Shown here one piece after another: positions 47,897 through 59,469 of a DNA stretch of 64,000 nucleotides (its first letter is position 1; each line of letters opens with the position of its first letter). This DNA is from Marisa cornuarietis (taxonomy: Eukaryota; Mollusca; Gastropoda; Architaenioglossa; Ampullariidae), in the NCBI GenBank assembly GCA_004794655.1, contig SMMW01000584.1, positions 4,162,001 through 4,226,000 on the forward strand. The letters are read 5' to 3'. The notes beneath the pieces were generated by a model. It saw nothing but the letters and a program-made list of their open reading frames with translations, was not told the origin of the DNA and ran no database searches. The position numbers and the translations under genes were made by a program.

Positions 47897-50800
47897 CTAA
47901 GAGTGCAGTCTGACGGTCACGTAGTAAGGCTTCAGCTGAAGGACGGCAGCGTCTGTCCACGAGTCACGGGTCAAAGGCAGTAAGTCTCGGTCCGTCGGTG
48001 GCAGGAAATCGAACTTCTGCAGCAGGGTAGTGACATATAGAAACACTCGAGAACGTGCAAAGTGTTCTCCTGGGCAGCTCCGTTTGCCAACCCCAAAAGG
48101 AAGAAAGCTGTGGGCAGACATAAAACATACGACTTGATAATGAACATAGGGCGTGTGCGTGACTAAAATTAGCTATGATTACTTTTTTTCCTAATCATGC
48201 CTGATGGAAGGTTTATCTAATTTACAGAGCTGTTTCTTAACCTCTACTATCAACAGTCAAGCGACAAAAGCTGGTCTTCTTTGGCCATGTAACCCGGCAC
48301 GACACCTTGTCGAAGACTATCCTTCAAGGCACCTTGGAGGGTGGCCGACGCCGCGGTGGTCGGAGAAAGAACTGGCTTACGAACGTCAAAGACTGGACTG
48401 GTTGTCCTGTACAGGACCTGCTGACTATTGCCCAAAATAGGCAAGAGTGGCGGGCCCTATCAGCTGCCGCGTCTATCCATGTGCTCCCCCCAACGCCAGG
48501 TGCCAGGCAAGGGACGACTGACTGACTGACTGAGAGCTGTTTCTTACATTACTGCATTCAGGCACTCGCAAAGAATGGGTGGGGAAGAACGTGATGCAGA
48601 GCGCCTGTTTATTCTTAAATAACTCGAGGTAGCTAGAACAACGAATCCCAGACACTTAATCCCCGACACTTAATCCCCTAGACTTTTAATCCCTAGCCAC
48701 TTAATCCCCAGACACTTAATCCTCAACATGAAATTTCAACTCAAAAAATTATGAAGTGAATGAAAAATTTAATTCAAATTCAAATAATTATTTTCATGTA
48801 AACATCAAAATAAGTTTGACAATTAAAATAATACTTAACATCAACATCTATAGCATTAGTTAAAGTTCATGTGAGCTATTAAAATTTCCATGGTCTTCAA
48901 CAATATGATATGAAAAGTGTTGTTAATCAATATGACAGGTAAGCTATAATCGGAGGTACAGAAGACGATCCATTGCCTCATATCGCTGTACAATGTTGCT
49001 AATTCTCCTGACCATTGTTACATCTCATTAGAGCTACCACGCGACACATTTCTCTTACGGTTATAATATTTCAAGTTCACAAAATAGCAGTTCAACGATG
49101 AATACAAATATTCTTACTAACTCAGTAGAGGCATAAACCCTCTGACTCCACAGGGCCAGTTTCGTGGCTTTACCAGCTTACTCCGCAACCAATCAGAAAA
49201 CTTGTTTTATTAAAAGGTCATTTCTCTTTAGTTGGGATACATTTTTTGTGTCGCGATTTGGGGGCATTTTTGAGGATTGTGTCCTGGGGTTAAGTGCCTA
49301 GGGATTAAATGTCTAGGGGATTACGTGTCGGGGATTAAGAGTCGGGGATTAAGTGACCGGTCACCTAGAACAGCACCTTTCTAATGTTCTCGCCCAAGTT
49401 GTCACCCTTATCGCTATATTGTTTGGTTTTGTAATACACTGTAATACACTTTTTCAATACGCACTTCAATGTACTATTTTAATATATCTCAACAGTATTA
49501 AATTGTTTCACAAGGCCTGACCTTTGACGTGTGGGGTGCGAAGCAGACAAGAGCTGGCCTTCGTTGTCAAGGAAACGCTCCGGCCGAAAGGTCTCAGAAT
49601 CCCCCCACACGCTTGGGTCACGGTTCATCACCCACATGTTTTGGAACAACTGAACAGGTGTAAGAAAAAAACTTAATACCCGAAGGCAGAACTTTGCAGG
49701 AATAAATAATTATGACTATAAATCGTGCATCCAGTATTCAATTTCTGCAACAGTGGAGAAAGTAAGGGAGAAGCGAGTATCCCTATCCTTCAGCGTGGCT
49801 GCCTGCCTGCGTGTTTATGTATTCTGAGGGGGAAAATATGGGAAAGATTATTATTATTATTATTATTAGACAATATTTCTGCGTATACCGTCCATTAACC
49901 AATCTTTCTACGATCTTAGTTTCTCCCTCTGTTTCTCACAAATGAAACATTCATTATGCAAAGAGGTGATGCTCAAGCCAGGCTGACAGTTAAACATTGT
50001 GAGGCTCCATAGTGTTTTCTGCTCCAGACGCTGGTGCTTGATACAGGCTAATAATTTTTCTAACAATACTTCTGCAGCTGCAAAGGAAAAAGACAAAAAT
50101 ATCACTTACAACTGAACCCTTCGGAATTTGCATCCCGTTAACAGTGAATTCCCCTGTTGCCACATGCACCGCTCCTAACGGAACAAATGAAGATAACCGG
50201 AGAGTTTCCAAGATGGCAGCTTCGGTGTATGGCAAATTCTGTCTGTCAGCAAGCCCTGGCTGTCGTTGCCCAATGCTGTGGTCGATCTCACGCTGGATGT
50301 TGGCAGCCACCGCCGGATTATGGATGAGGAAAAAGAACAAAGTCTTCAGCGTCTCCAGCGAGGTAATGTAAGCTGAAATGCAATTAGTCTTTCGTCTGAA
50401 TTCGGCCATGCAGGTTCATTTCCCCCTCCCCCCAACATGGAAGTAGTTTGCAGATTAGTAGAACATACCGCTGCCATTAGCTTTTCAAAAAATGCGCTGC
50501 GATGTTTTTTCATTAATTTGAGGGGCTACAGGAAGGGTTTCCCCACTTGCCGACTGACTCACGTCACTGAAGACCCGCAACCAATGGGAAATCTTCAAGC
50601 ACACGTTAATGAGACGTTACCTGAACAGCAAGCTGACTACTTTTGTCATGGGGCAGAAACAAACATCAATGATAATCGATGTGTTTGAATAAAACGTTTT
50701 TACTCAGATATTTGGGAATTACTGTCTTGAAATAAGCGAAACCCACATTTAAGAATAATGTTAGATAAGCCAAGTAATTTATGACTCCCAAGGCGTCTTA

Positions 50801-51280
50801 ACAGCAGCAGAGAAGCAACACAGTAACGAGCAAAGTTCCGCCTTAAGCATAAAATATGCTGAGATCTGGGTGTTGTAACCGAGATGCTGAAACACGAGCA
50901 GACGAAAAAGATTGAGCAACACGAGGCCATAGTTTGTACCCGTTCTGTTTGCTGGTGTACGTAAGCTTCAGTAAAAATGAATTGTGAAAATGAATTGCGA
51001 TCATCTTACCACCACCAACGATATTGAGAAGTATTCCCCGGATGTTGTCGTCGTTGAGCCAGTCGTTGTTCGCCTTTTGCTGCTCGTCAAGCAGCACGTC
51101 TACTATCCCTCTTGGCTGTCCTGGCACGTGAGTCGCCTACACGACATGACAGAGAAAGTCCTTTAAATGCATCTGCACGTCGCCAAGACAACCACCACCA
51201 TTACCGTCGAAGATTTTTCTCAATCTGGATGGATCAAGGAACATACTCTTTATGACTGTGAATATACGCTATAAAAATCT

Positions 51281-51330
<50 letters not shown>

Positions 51331-54300
51331 TACACTTTTATTTAACGCACTATGTATGCATGGATGGATGCATGCATTCATGTACGGTCGAATTTAGTAA
51401 TCGATTTTTTCCCTACTTTCCATCGTCCTTGAGGTCTGAAATTTTCACCAGTTAATTTCCAGTAACAATGCAATATTAAATAATTTCCAGCTGTCCACAA
51501 GGAGTAAAACAATTTTTTTTAAATTTTTAATTATGTATGAGAACGAAAGCTGAAGAAGGGGAGATAGGTAACTGCAATTCTAGGATTATTAAGCTACCTG
51601 CTATCTCCCATAATTTTGGCCAAAAGACGGGAATAAAGTCTCACGAAAAAAATCGATAACAAAAATTGAAACAGATTCAAATGTTTAAAATAAGTAAACA
51701 AAAAATATTTTAACACTCTTTTATTCGAAAATGTTTTTCTTTCTCAGCTTTGGGGTTTTTCTTTAATATACGTTATATTACATAAATTATAAAAGTGGGA
51801 GGGGCACTCTTGGAACACTCTGGGGCCCATCACTTTTATACTTTAAGTTACGTATATTGAAGAAAATTCTGAGACCTAAAGAAAGAGTTCGTTAACCCTT
51901 TTTAGTCCATTTCAAATAAAATATTTAAAAATATTTATTTCTACTTATATATTATCGTCACCTGTGGAGTGATGCTCCAGGATTTACTGCCCGTTTTAAA
52001 TATTTACACGCGCTACCAACACTCTTGTCTGTGCGTTTGTTCTTTCTCGACTTGACTACTGCAACTCCTTGCTGGCAGGCTGCCCTGACTACCTCATTCA
52101 GAAACTCCAGAGAGTACAGAACTCTGCTGCGCGTCTGGTGCTTAGAGCAAGGAAACGGGACCATGTCACTCCTCTCCTTCGTTTTCTACACTGGCTACCC
52201 ATCCGTTCTCGCATTCAGTACAAACTGTCTGTGCTGTGTTTTAATTTCTTTGCTGGCTCCTGTCCTGACTATTTCTCTGAACTTCTCATCCCTTACTCTC
52301 CGTCCAGACAACTACGCTCTTCCTCTGACGACCGTATCCTAACTGTTCCTGTCACCAGAACAACAACATATGGTCACAGGACTTTTGGCTACTGTGCTGC
52401 AAAACAATGGAACTCTCTTCCTTTCCATATCCGCCACCTTCCTACAACTGAATCTTTCAAATCTGCACTGAAAACGCACCTCTTCCTTGAGCATTTCTCC
52501 TAACACAGTCCACACAATGCTCGTCCTTCTTAACCCCGCCCCCCTTCCCTCTTGCTACTTTACCCATCTTTCTCGCAGAATCACTATATTTTTCTGTTCC
52601 TGTTACTTGATGCCTTTTAATAATGTTTTCTGTTTCGTCAGTACTGTCGTTTTCTTTCGTCCCCTTTGTTCTGTGTCTACTTAGTCCACGTCTCTTCCTC
52701 GTTTTAAGCGCTAAGAGCATGCTCTCTATGAGTGTGAATATGCGCTATAAAAATCTTCACTATTATTATTATTATTATTATATTTGAATATTTCCTGCTA
52801 GCGTGATTCTTAATCGCATGCAGACAATAGTTTTAAAATTTGGTTTATTTTTGTAAATTTTTAGGGCTAATGACTCAAGATACGATTAGTTTGAAAAAGA
52901 AGTTAAAATCCTAATTACAAAAAGCCAAAAAGATGATGCCAGATTAAGGTGCATTAACAACAGCTCGTAGATGAAAGCCTGTAACCACTTACATTTTTAT
53001 TTAATATAACACTTAATATTTTAAGATAACACCCATTTGCCACTAGACCACTTCACTCTTCATCTTTGGCCATGGGATGAATTGGTTACTGACGAGTACC
53101 TGCGTCTTGTGCAGCAGACCATTGATTAAAGCATCCCTCAGTGTCTGCAGGTTTCCGCAGAGCTGCCTATAGTAAGACCCGGGCAGAAAGCGCAGAAAAG
53201 GAAACATGCGAAGAGCGGAGTCCGTCGTGGGGGTGATGCCCTTGTCGGCTGTCTCCACGAACTGCCCCAACAACGCAGGCAACGTGCACCCGTGTTCAGG
53301 AGCTTGGCCTGTAAGCTATGTGCACGAACAATTCACAGTTCTGAGTTAGAGAAAGTCACTTGGCCAAGGACTAGCATTTTAAGTGTACAGCGAGTTTCCC
53401 ATGACACTTTATGGCTCATTTTTATTTTGAGCTTTTACACTCGTGCGCCCTTACCCGACAGATATACGGCATGTGTGGAATGCGCGGTATCCGGTTAAGC
53501 GCATTTATTTTTTCTTGTTCTGAATTTTGGACCGATATATATTAGAGGTGCAATCAAAAGACGAATTTGGGACAAAAGACAGAGAAGCAAAGGCAAAGGA
53601 CAGGAGAGTAGAGACGGGAAGAGATACAGAGCAAGATAGCTGAGTGGAGATGTTAATGAATTTTTGTTATTTTGGTAGGGTTCGTGACCATAACTGATGT
53701 TGAGGGATGAGAAGGAAAATCAAATACAAGTTCAAGATACATAGTTACAGTAAAAGGGTAATTGGTATTTTACGCCAAGCCAGAAACTAAGGCTTTATCA
53801 TGGCAAAAGCAGCCAGCCCTGTAAACAGATGCCACAGAAAGAGCAGCGTGCCCGAGACGAGAGCTGAAAAAATGACAACCAATCCTCACTGTAATGGTGA
53901 AAGGCGCTAACCATGGCGTCACTGGACCGACTCCAGTTACACTATTTAAAAAAAATCCTAGCGTCCTAACTCCATGAAATCTACAACATAGGTTGATAGA
54001 ACCAAATTATTATAAGTAAAAAAATTTTCAATAAATATGTACAATTTATTCTCCCTAATCTGTAATGCTATGTAAACAAAATGAGTGAAGAGAGATTCAA
54101 AATGGAAAAAAGATATTACAGATACGAACATATTTCAGAAAGATTTTCCACCTTAAAACAGTAATTACAGTGAATTTCACAACAAAACGGCATTAAGAAA
54201 ACAAGTTCACAAATACAACATTCAACACAAATGAGTGCGCTATTAGAAAAGTAAATTTTCTCTAAATGTACACACTTTCTGGGGAAAAAGTTAGCAGGTT

Positions 54301-55641
54301 ATATGTGGGCGGAAATAGCAATCAAAAATAGAAAGCTCAGTTGCACAACACATTTCTAATTTTAAACACTTTTAGGCCTGAAATCTATTTAGATCATCAG
54401 TTTAAAGTGACACCACAATTTTAGAATTTTTAAAACTAAAACTGCTTTAAGTAAGATAAAGTTAAGTCTGACTTTCCGTCCTGCCAGTAGAATTTATTTT
54501 TTGTATGTTCTTGTGCAATGCATCTAAATGCCAAAGAAGTGATTTTGCTTCTTTAGAACAGTTTTAAGGCTTAGAAACATGTTGTGCAACTGGCCCACGA
54601 TTTCTAAAATATTTAAGGACAATAAATGTTGTCATATTACTAAAAGCGTACTTCCTCCAGTTGACTAAACTGTGGAATTCGTATCTGGCCCTTTAAAGAG
54701 TTGGAAAATGCAGAAAAGAAAAGGATATGGCACAGCCCTCACAAGAAAGCTGGCCCCGAGAAGACATCCTGTTACACAACGACCACAAGGTCATGGGCAA
54801 CAAAGCACAAAGTGGGCTTTATCATGCTGGGCATTTTCACAGAGTGGCCAAGAAAGGCTCAGAGGAAAAGTAAAAGACAAAAAATGAAAATAAAAGTGTG
54901 CAGACAATACAGAAACATTACCTACCACTGCTGTCAGAATGCGTTGCAGGGAGCGGGAGTAGAAGCTGTGCATCTCCAACTCACATGTCTTCCCGATAGT
55001 ATCGCGACTTGGTGACCCCTCAACTCTGGCCTCCAGGGACTGGACCAGCTGCGAAAGTTCCGCCTGTACGGCACTCTCCATCCTCTCTACGCCATCACCG
55101 TAAAGCTGCAGACAGGAGAAAGCTGCTTACACACTCATCATCTTTATTCCACCTTGGTTCTTAAGGTGCCTTCCTGGCGCAGAATTCACATCCGAAGTGT
55201 ATCCGACGACCTCACCTTGACAGCAGAGTGCAGCAACTTCCGCAGCTTGTGCCAATGCCGACTCCGCGCTGGTCCGCCGAAGGCCACGTCGCTGTAGTTG
55301 TAGTACACGTAGGAACCCACGAACGTGGAAGGACGGTCATTGGTCACGTGCTCCGTCTTCTCCCCATCGAAGACCTCACGCACGAGATGCGCCGAGTTAA
55401 GGAAGCAGAGGTCGCCCATGACGGTTCTGCACAGTACAAGGTCGCCATACTGCTTGGCCCAGTTCTCGGCCAAGTGGTGCAGGTTGCCTCCCTTCAGCGC
55501 CTTCAGCGTGTCCTTCAAGACGCTGATGCTCGTGGGACCTGGTGGAAGAATCCTGCCGCGGTGAACGATGCTCTTCCACCAAACCAACAGCATCACAGCC
55601 GCCAGGCCCAGTGACACGATTATCATTAGACTGTCGTCCAT
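47897..55641 (-). CDS. Cytochrome P450 gene D, complete, 7 exons
   Basis: Exons: 55216-55641, 54926-55105, 53100-53315, 51010-51136, 50110-50372, 49522-49649, 47897-48107. They join with GT/AG borders into 516 codons, no stop. Motifs: an N-terminal anchor ([17 protein letters not shown]), LPPGP, WxxxR (HWHKLR), ExxR (ETLR), FRPERF and [10 protein letters not shown] with Cys458. The I-helix reads GGAYITSLE, again without the AGxDTT acid. The introns hold mobile DNA: an RTE-like LINE end and a subterminal-repeat element in the last intron, a LINE 3' end in intron 3, and a SINE and a MITE in intron 2. Exon 1 is GC-richer than the surroundings. The start is 3.5 kb from the end of IgGFc-like copy 2, same strand. 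Substrate unknown. Confidence 0.91.
48256..48525 (+). mobile_element. RTE-like LINE ORF2 C-terminus
   Basis: An open plus-strand frame reads [20 protein letters not shown], then [19 protein letters not shown] and [11 protein letters not shown], ending at a stop at 48,525. This is the typical C-terminal region after the reverse transcriptase in RTE-like endonuclease-RT proteins (FGHV-R, GRRRRGRQ, W-DNIKEWTG, A-DR--WR). It ends in a short (GACT)n tail (48,509-48,533). It is 5'-truncated, inside the last intron of P450 D and antisense to it. Confidence 0.8.
48641..49364. mobile_element. hAT-like non-autonomous element, copy 2 (inverted)
   Basis: 724 bases flanked by 8-bp repeats CTAGAACA (48,633-48,640 and 49,365-49,372). 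The ends carry tandem GACACTTAATCCCC-type motifs. The AT-rich core is the reverse complement of 19,560-19,780. It sits in the last intron of P450 D. Confidence 0.8.
51230..51332 (+). mobile_element. LINE tail with (TTA)n
   Basis: GGAACATACTCTTTATGACTG then ATACGCTATAAAAATCTG and about sixteen TTA units. In intron 3 of P450 D. Confidence 0.7.
51985..52780 (+). mobile_element. CR1/L2-like LINE, 3' third of RT and tail
   Basis: An open 144-codon frame (52,069-52,503) reads [35 protein letters not shown] and [20 protein letters not shown], the thumb and C-terminal part of the RT. It corresponds to 29,400-29,880 but is better preserved there than the older copy. Then come the 3' UTR with AAGCGCTAAGAGCATGCTCT and an (ATT)n tail. 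In intron 3 of P450 D, antisense. Confidence 0.85.
53755..53945 (-). mobile_element. tRNA-derived SINE (third family), copy in P450 D intron 2
   Basis: It aligns with 59,830-60,015 (GTAAACAGATGSCACA, GAGACGAGAGCTGAA, CACTGTARTGGTGA, GCTAACC). On the minus strand it begins with a tRNA-like head GTGACGCCATGGTTAGCGCC. Confidence 0.65.
54337..54596. mobile_element. MITE with GGGCCAGTTGCACAAC TIRs, copy 2
   Basis: The ends are CAGTTGCACAACACATTTCT and the complement of GGGCCAGTTGCACAACATGT. The core matches 43,821-44,072 in inverted orientation (CTTTAGAACAGTTTTAAGG). In intron 2 of P450 D. Confidence 0.7.
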
Positions 55642-55649
55642 GATGGTAA

Positions 55650-57720
55650 GCGCTCGCTAGCTGGCCTTCAACTGAGACGGCTAATGGCGCACCACTTATG
55701 TTCGTTTGCTGCACGGTGAATACAGGTGGCGTAAAGAATTGTGCAACCTGTCAAGGCTCCGTTTCAACCTTGGCCTGGATACATTGTGTGTGAAAACATG
55801 TGCAAGATTTTACTGACATTCTATAGGGTGTGGGGAGAGGGAATGAAGGACACTGAAGTTAGTTATGGGACATAAATTTTCCAGACACCTATTTTCTAAT
55901 GTTACAACCTAGCCTACTACACACTTGCACGCTCATGAAAGAAAATTGTCTCAAATAGTTAAATACACCGTGCATGTCAAAGCGACATGACTGACTGTTA
56001 AATACTTTTGAGCTGTCCCTGTCTCGTGGATAGAGCTTCATTCCTGATGATAGCTTGCGACCATCTCTCGATAAACATCAAAACATTTAGATTTTTTTTC
56101 TTTGTTACTTGACTTTAGCCTTACAGCGCAACTCAAGCAGATCTTTCTTCGTGTGAGAAAAAATAAACATTTTAAGTGTGATTTAGGCCATTGCCAGGTT
56201 TACGCAGCGGTGTTAAGGATGCTTAATTCTTTAGTCATTTTAATTGATTTAAAGAAATTTATCTGAAAAAGAACTATAGAGACACCTAACAATCCTGCTG
56301 AAAGCTCCTGCCTTCATGTTCAAGAAAGAAAATCCCCACCGGTTAGTCGTGGATCACGCTGTCAATTCGGAGGATATTTTGGGAGAGCTCTGGACATATG
56401 GACACCATGATAAACCACAAAAAGAATCTAGCGAAAAGGATTAGCGAAGAAGAATGCTAGGAAGTGGGGATAGCAAACAGGTTAGCTAACAGCTTTAAAT
56501 CTAGTCCCCATTTTTGGTTTTTGGAAAATAGCGTTCAAGCCCTCCTAACAATAAGCCCCACACCACAAGACCTTAACACAAAATAACAGATAAGGAGCCA
56601 AAACAAATAAAAAATACAAGAACTACCGTACGTTGTAGAGGAACTAGAGTACCTTCAATACTTTGAAGTAAACCACAAGGAGTAAACAAACGTCGACAAG
56701 AAAGAAATGCGAATGAAAACTATTTACATTATACACAATTAAAAACTAGACAAAAACCTATGAAATGACAAAACCAAACAAACTTAAAGTCAGAAAATTG
56801 TTTACGTGAAAACAACCACTGTACTTTCCAAGCGGCGAATGGAGCAGATAATCAAAATAGAGATGTCTTTCGATAGATTAGGTCACTTCGTTCAACCAGC
56901 TGGTCACATCACCGATTTCTGAGACTTATGCGTTCACAACGTCAACGCCGCGTGATGCACTCGACCAATGACAGTTTCGTACAGGTCCGCGACTATCTTT
57001 CACGCACAAGCTTTCTCGTGCAGATCGCAGAGACCAACAGTCCCAGCAAATGAAAAGCGTGGTGCACGCATCCATTCTAACCTGATCCAAGGGCTCGTGC
57101 CCTCCGGTTTACATAAAACAGTAAATATCTACGCTGTTTAATAAGGCTGCGCCATTTCTATCTTAAAAGACTAATGGGAAGCACTTATTATTAATGACTG
57201 GATACAGCGATTGGTGTAAGATAACTTCCCCAAATCTTGTCGTTCTCGAGATAAATGCCTACAAACATCATTCTGCACAGAAAAGGTCGAACTCGTGATG
57301 ACACGTTTGGACACAGATACGCCCTATTAAACATATAGTAATTATAAAATATTGCAACCCACCAGACCTTTAATATATCTAAGTTAAACCAAGTTGTTGA
57401 AAGACAAGTGGCACCAACATTAACATGTTTTTAAAGCGGAAAACTGTTCTAAAGAAGAAAATTTAGTAACGTGTTTTTAAAAAATCTCTCCTTTGCCATT
57501 TAGATGCATTGCACAAGCGCATACAAAAAATGTGATAACGGGAACAAAAATATCAAACACAATAAATCCCCACGACCGTACATTGTCCTCTCAAACAGCA
57601 AAAAAACAAAAAGGTAGAATAAACGTAATTAACCGACCAACCATCATATCGCCAAGTTATCACGTCGCTATCTTTAAAGGTGTTTTATAAAATGGAAAAA
57701 AGATCTTAAAAAAAACAAAG
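55650..57720. other. Upstream region of P450 D, no gene recognised
   Basis: I find no exon. A partial MITE copy lies at about 57,395-57,530 (CTGTTCTAAAGAAGAAAAT, CTTTGCCATTTAGATGCATT). Confidence 0.4.
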
Positions 57721-58746
57721 GTTTTATTTTCTAAATAAACTCTGATAAACTCTGAATTACATGAAATATTCTAACGCTTTAACCAAACCAGAGCAAAATT
57801 CAAAAATTGTATTAAAATATGAAGGAAAACTACTACTAGTAGTAATTTTTACTATTTCAAAAGTATATAGACACACCCGTTTCTCGCCAATTATTGATAA
57901 AAAAAAGATCAGAAGTATATTCACTTTTTTTGCAAGCACTCTCAAATAAAATACTGAGTCAATTAAAAAAATTTATTTGTCTATTCCAGACATGCGCACC
58001 AGTAATAGTTTTAATAAATGAAAGTTTTTGAATTATTTTCCAAGTTTTGCATACAGAAAAGTTTATAATCGTATTTCTGCAGTTATATGAGGTTTTGATT
58101 GTTTAAGAATTATTGCACACCAAAGACAAAAGTATATACTAAACAAATACCACATAGCCCTAACAGTGATTCGGTTTACCTCAAACGAATGGCTAAGAAA
58201 AAATTCCATTTGGTGCCAACAGGTTTCAGTTCAACTTGTACATCTACTGGCAGGGGGGTAAAATGTAACTATCCAGTGGTGATTCTGTGATGACATAGGT
58301 TAGAATCATTGTCAATGGTAGGACTGAAATTTTGCTGTTAACAGAAGTGGGAACATGTCTGCAGTCTCTATTTAGTCATTTTCTTCCATTTTTTGCGATA
58401 CATTGTATCGCCCAGATGGATGCACCGTTCAGAAATACACCTTCACACATGTATCAAGAGAAACTAAAAATGGCTTGAAAACATTATGGATTGGGTAGCA
58501 GAAAATATAGATGTCGGTATTTGGTAATGTATGGTATGCAAAGTGTGTAACACTAGGGGCTCATTTTAGACTATTAAAAAATTGCTTACTGCCAAGTCAG
58601 GCATTTGCATTGATGCAATAAAGAAAAGGGGAACAGGGAAACTAGAGCGTGTTTATTTACACAGGCTGAAGATCTCATTTATTTAATGTTTTACTCCTGA
58701 GCTAGTAAACTATTGCTTATGACATTAAAATTGTATCCATATTATA

Positions 58747-58795
58747 CTCTTCTTCTTCTTCTTCTTTTTCTTCTTCTTCTTCTTCTTATTATTAT
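58747..58795 (+). repeat. (TTC)n microsatellite
   Basis: TTC units with one TTTTTC interruption, then ATT units. Downstream of IgGFc-like copy 2. Confidence 0.9.
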
Positions 58796-59172
58796 TATTC
58801 ACAATAATCTTCTTTTGTTGTAATTGACCAAGTAAGTTTTTACAGATTTTATGGGTAGTATAGATGTTTGCAACGCATTGTAATAAGAATAATACAGCAA
58901 AACAATAAACAGGCAGCTATGGATTCTTGATGTTACGGCTAACGCCACCCACAGAAGTAAATATCTGCTCCTCTACTAGAAATTTTCGAACAAAAAATAT
59001 GTTCTTAAATAAATGCTCGTTATGATGTGATAACCAGACAGTAACGTTAAAAAAGCGCGTGGCACTGTGTACTTTGTTCAAAGTCTTGAAGGACACAAGA
59101 CTACAGCCTCGGCCGAGACTGAGGGAGAGAGCAATGGAGTGTGCTGGAATGACGTTATCGTCGTCAACATCT

Positions 59173-59385
59173 TCATCGATATTTCTTTATCATACCATTC
59201 ATCTCTAGATAATCCAACAAGAAGCAAACGCCGATGAAGACGATGACGCCGATTAAAGCCGTCGACACGCAGATAATAAAGGCTAAATCTCTTCGATCTT
59301 CCTTGTCCGGGATAGAGCCTTCTTGAAACAGGTGCAGCACCTGTGCCAACACATTACACAGATGCACACATACGCTCACACCGCG

Positions 59386-59469
<84 letters not shown>

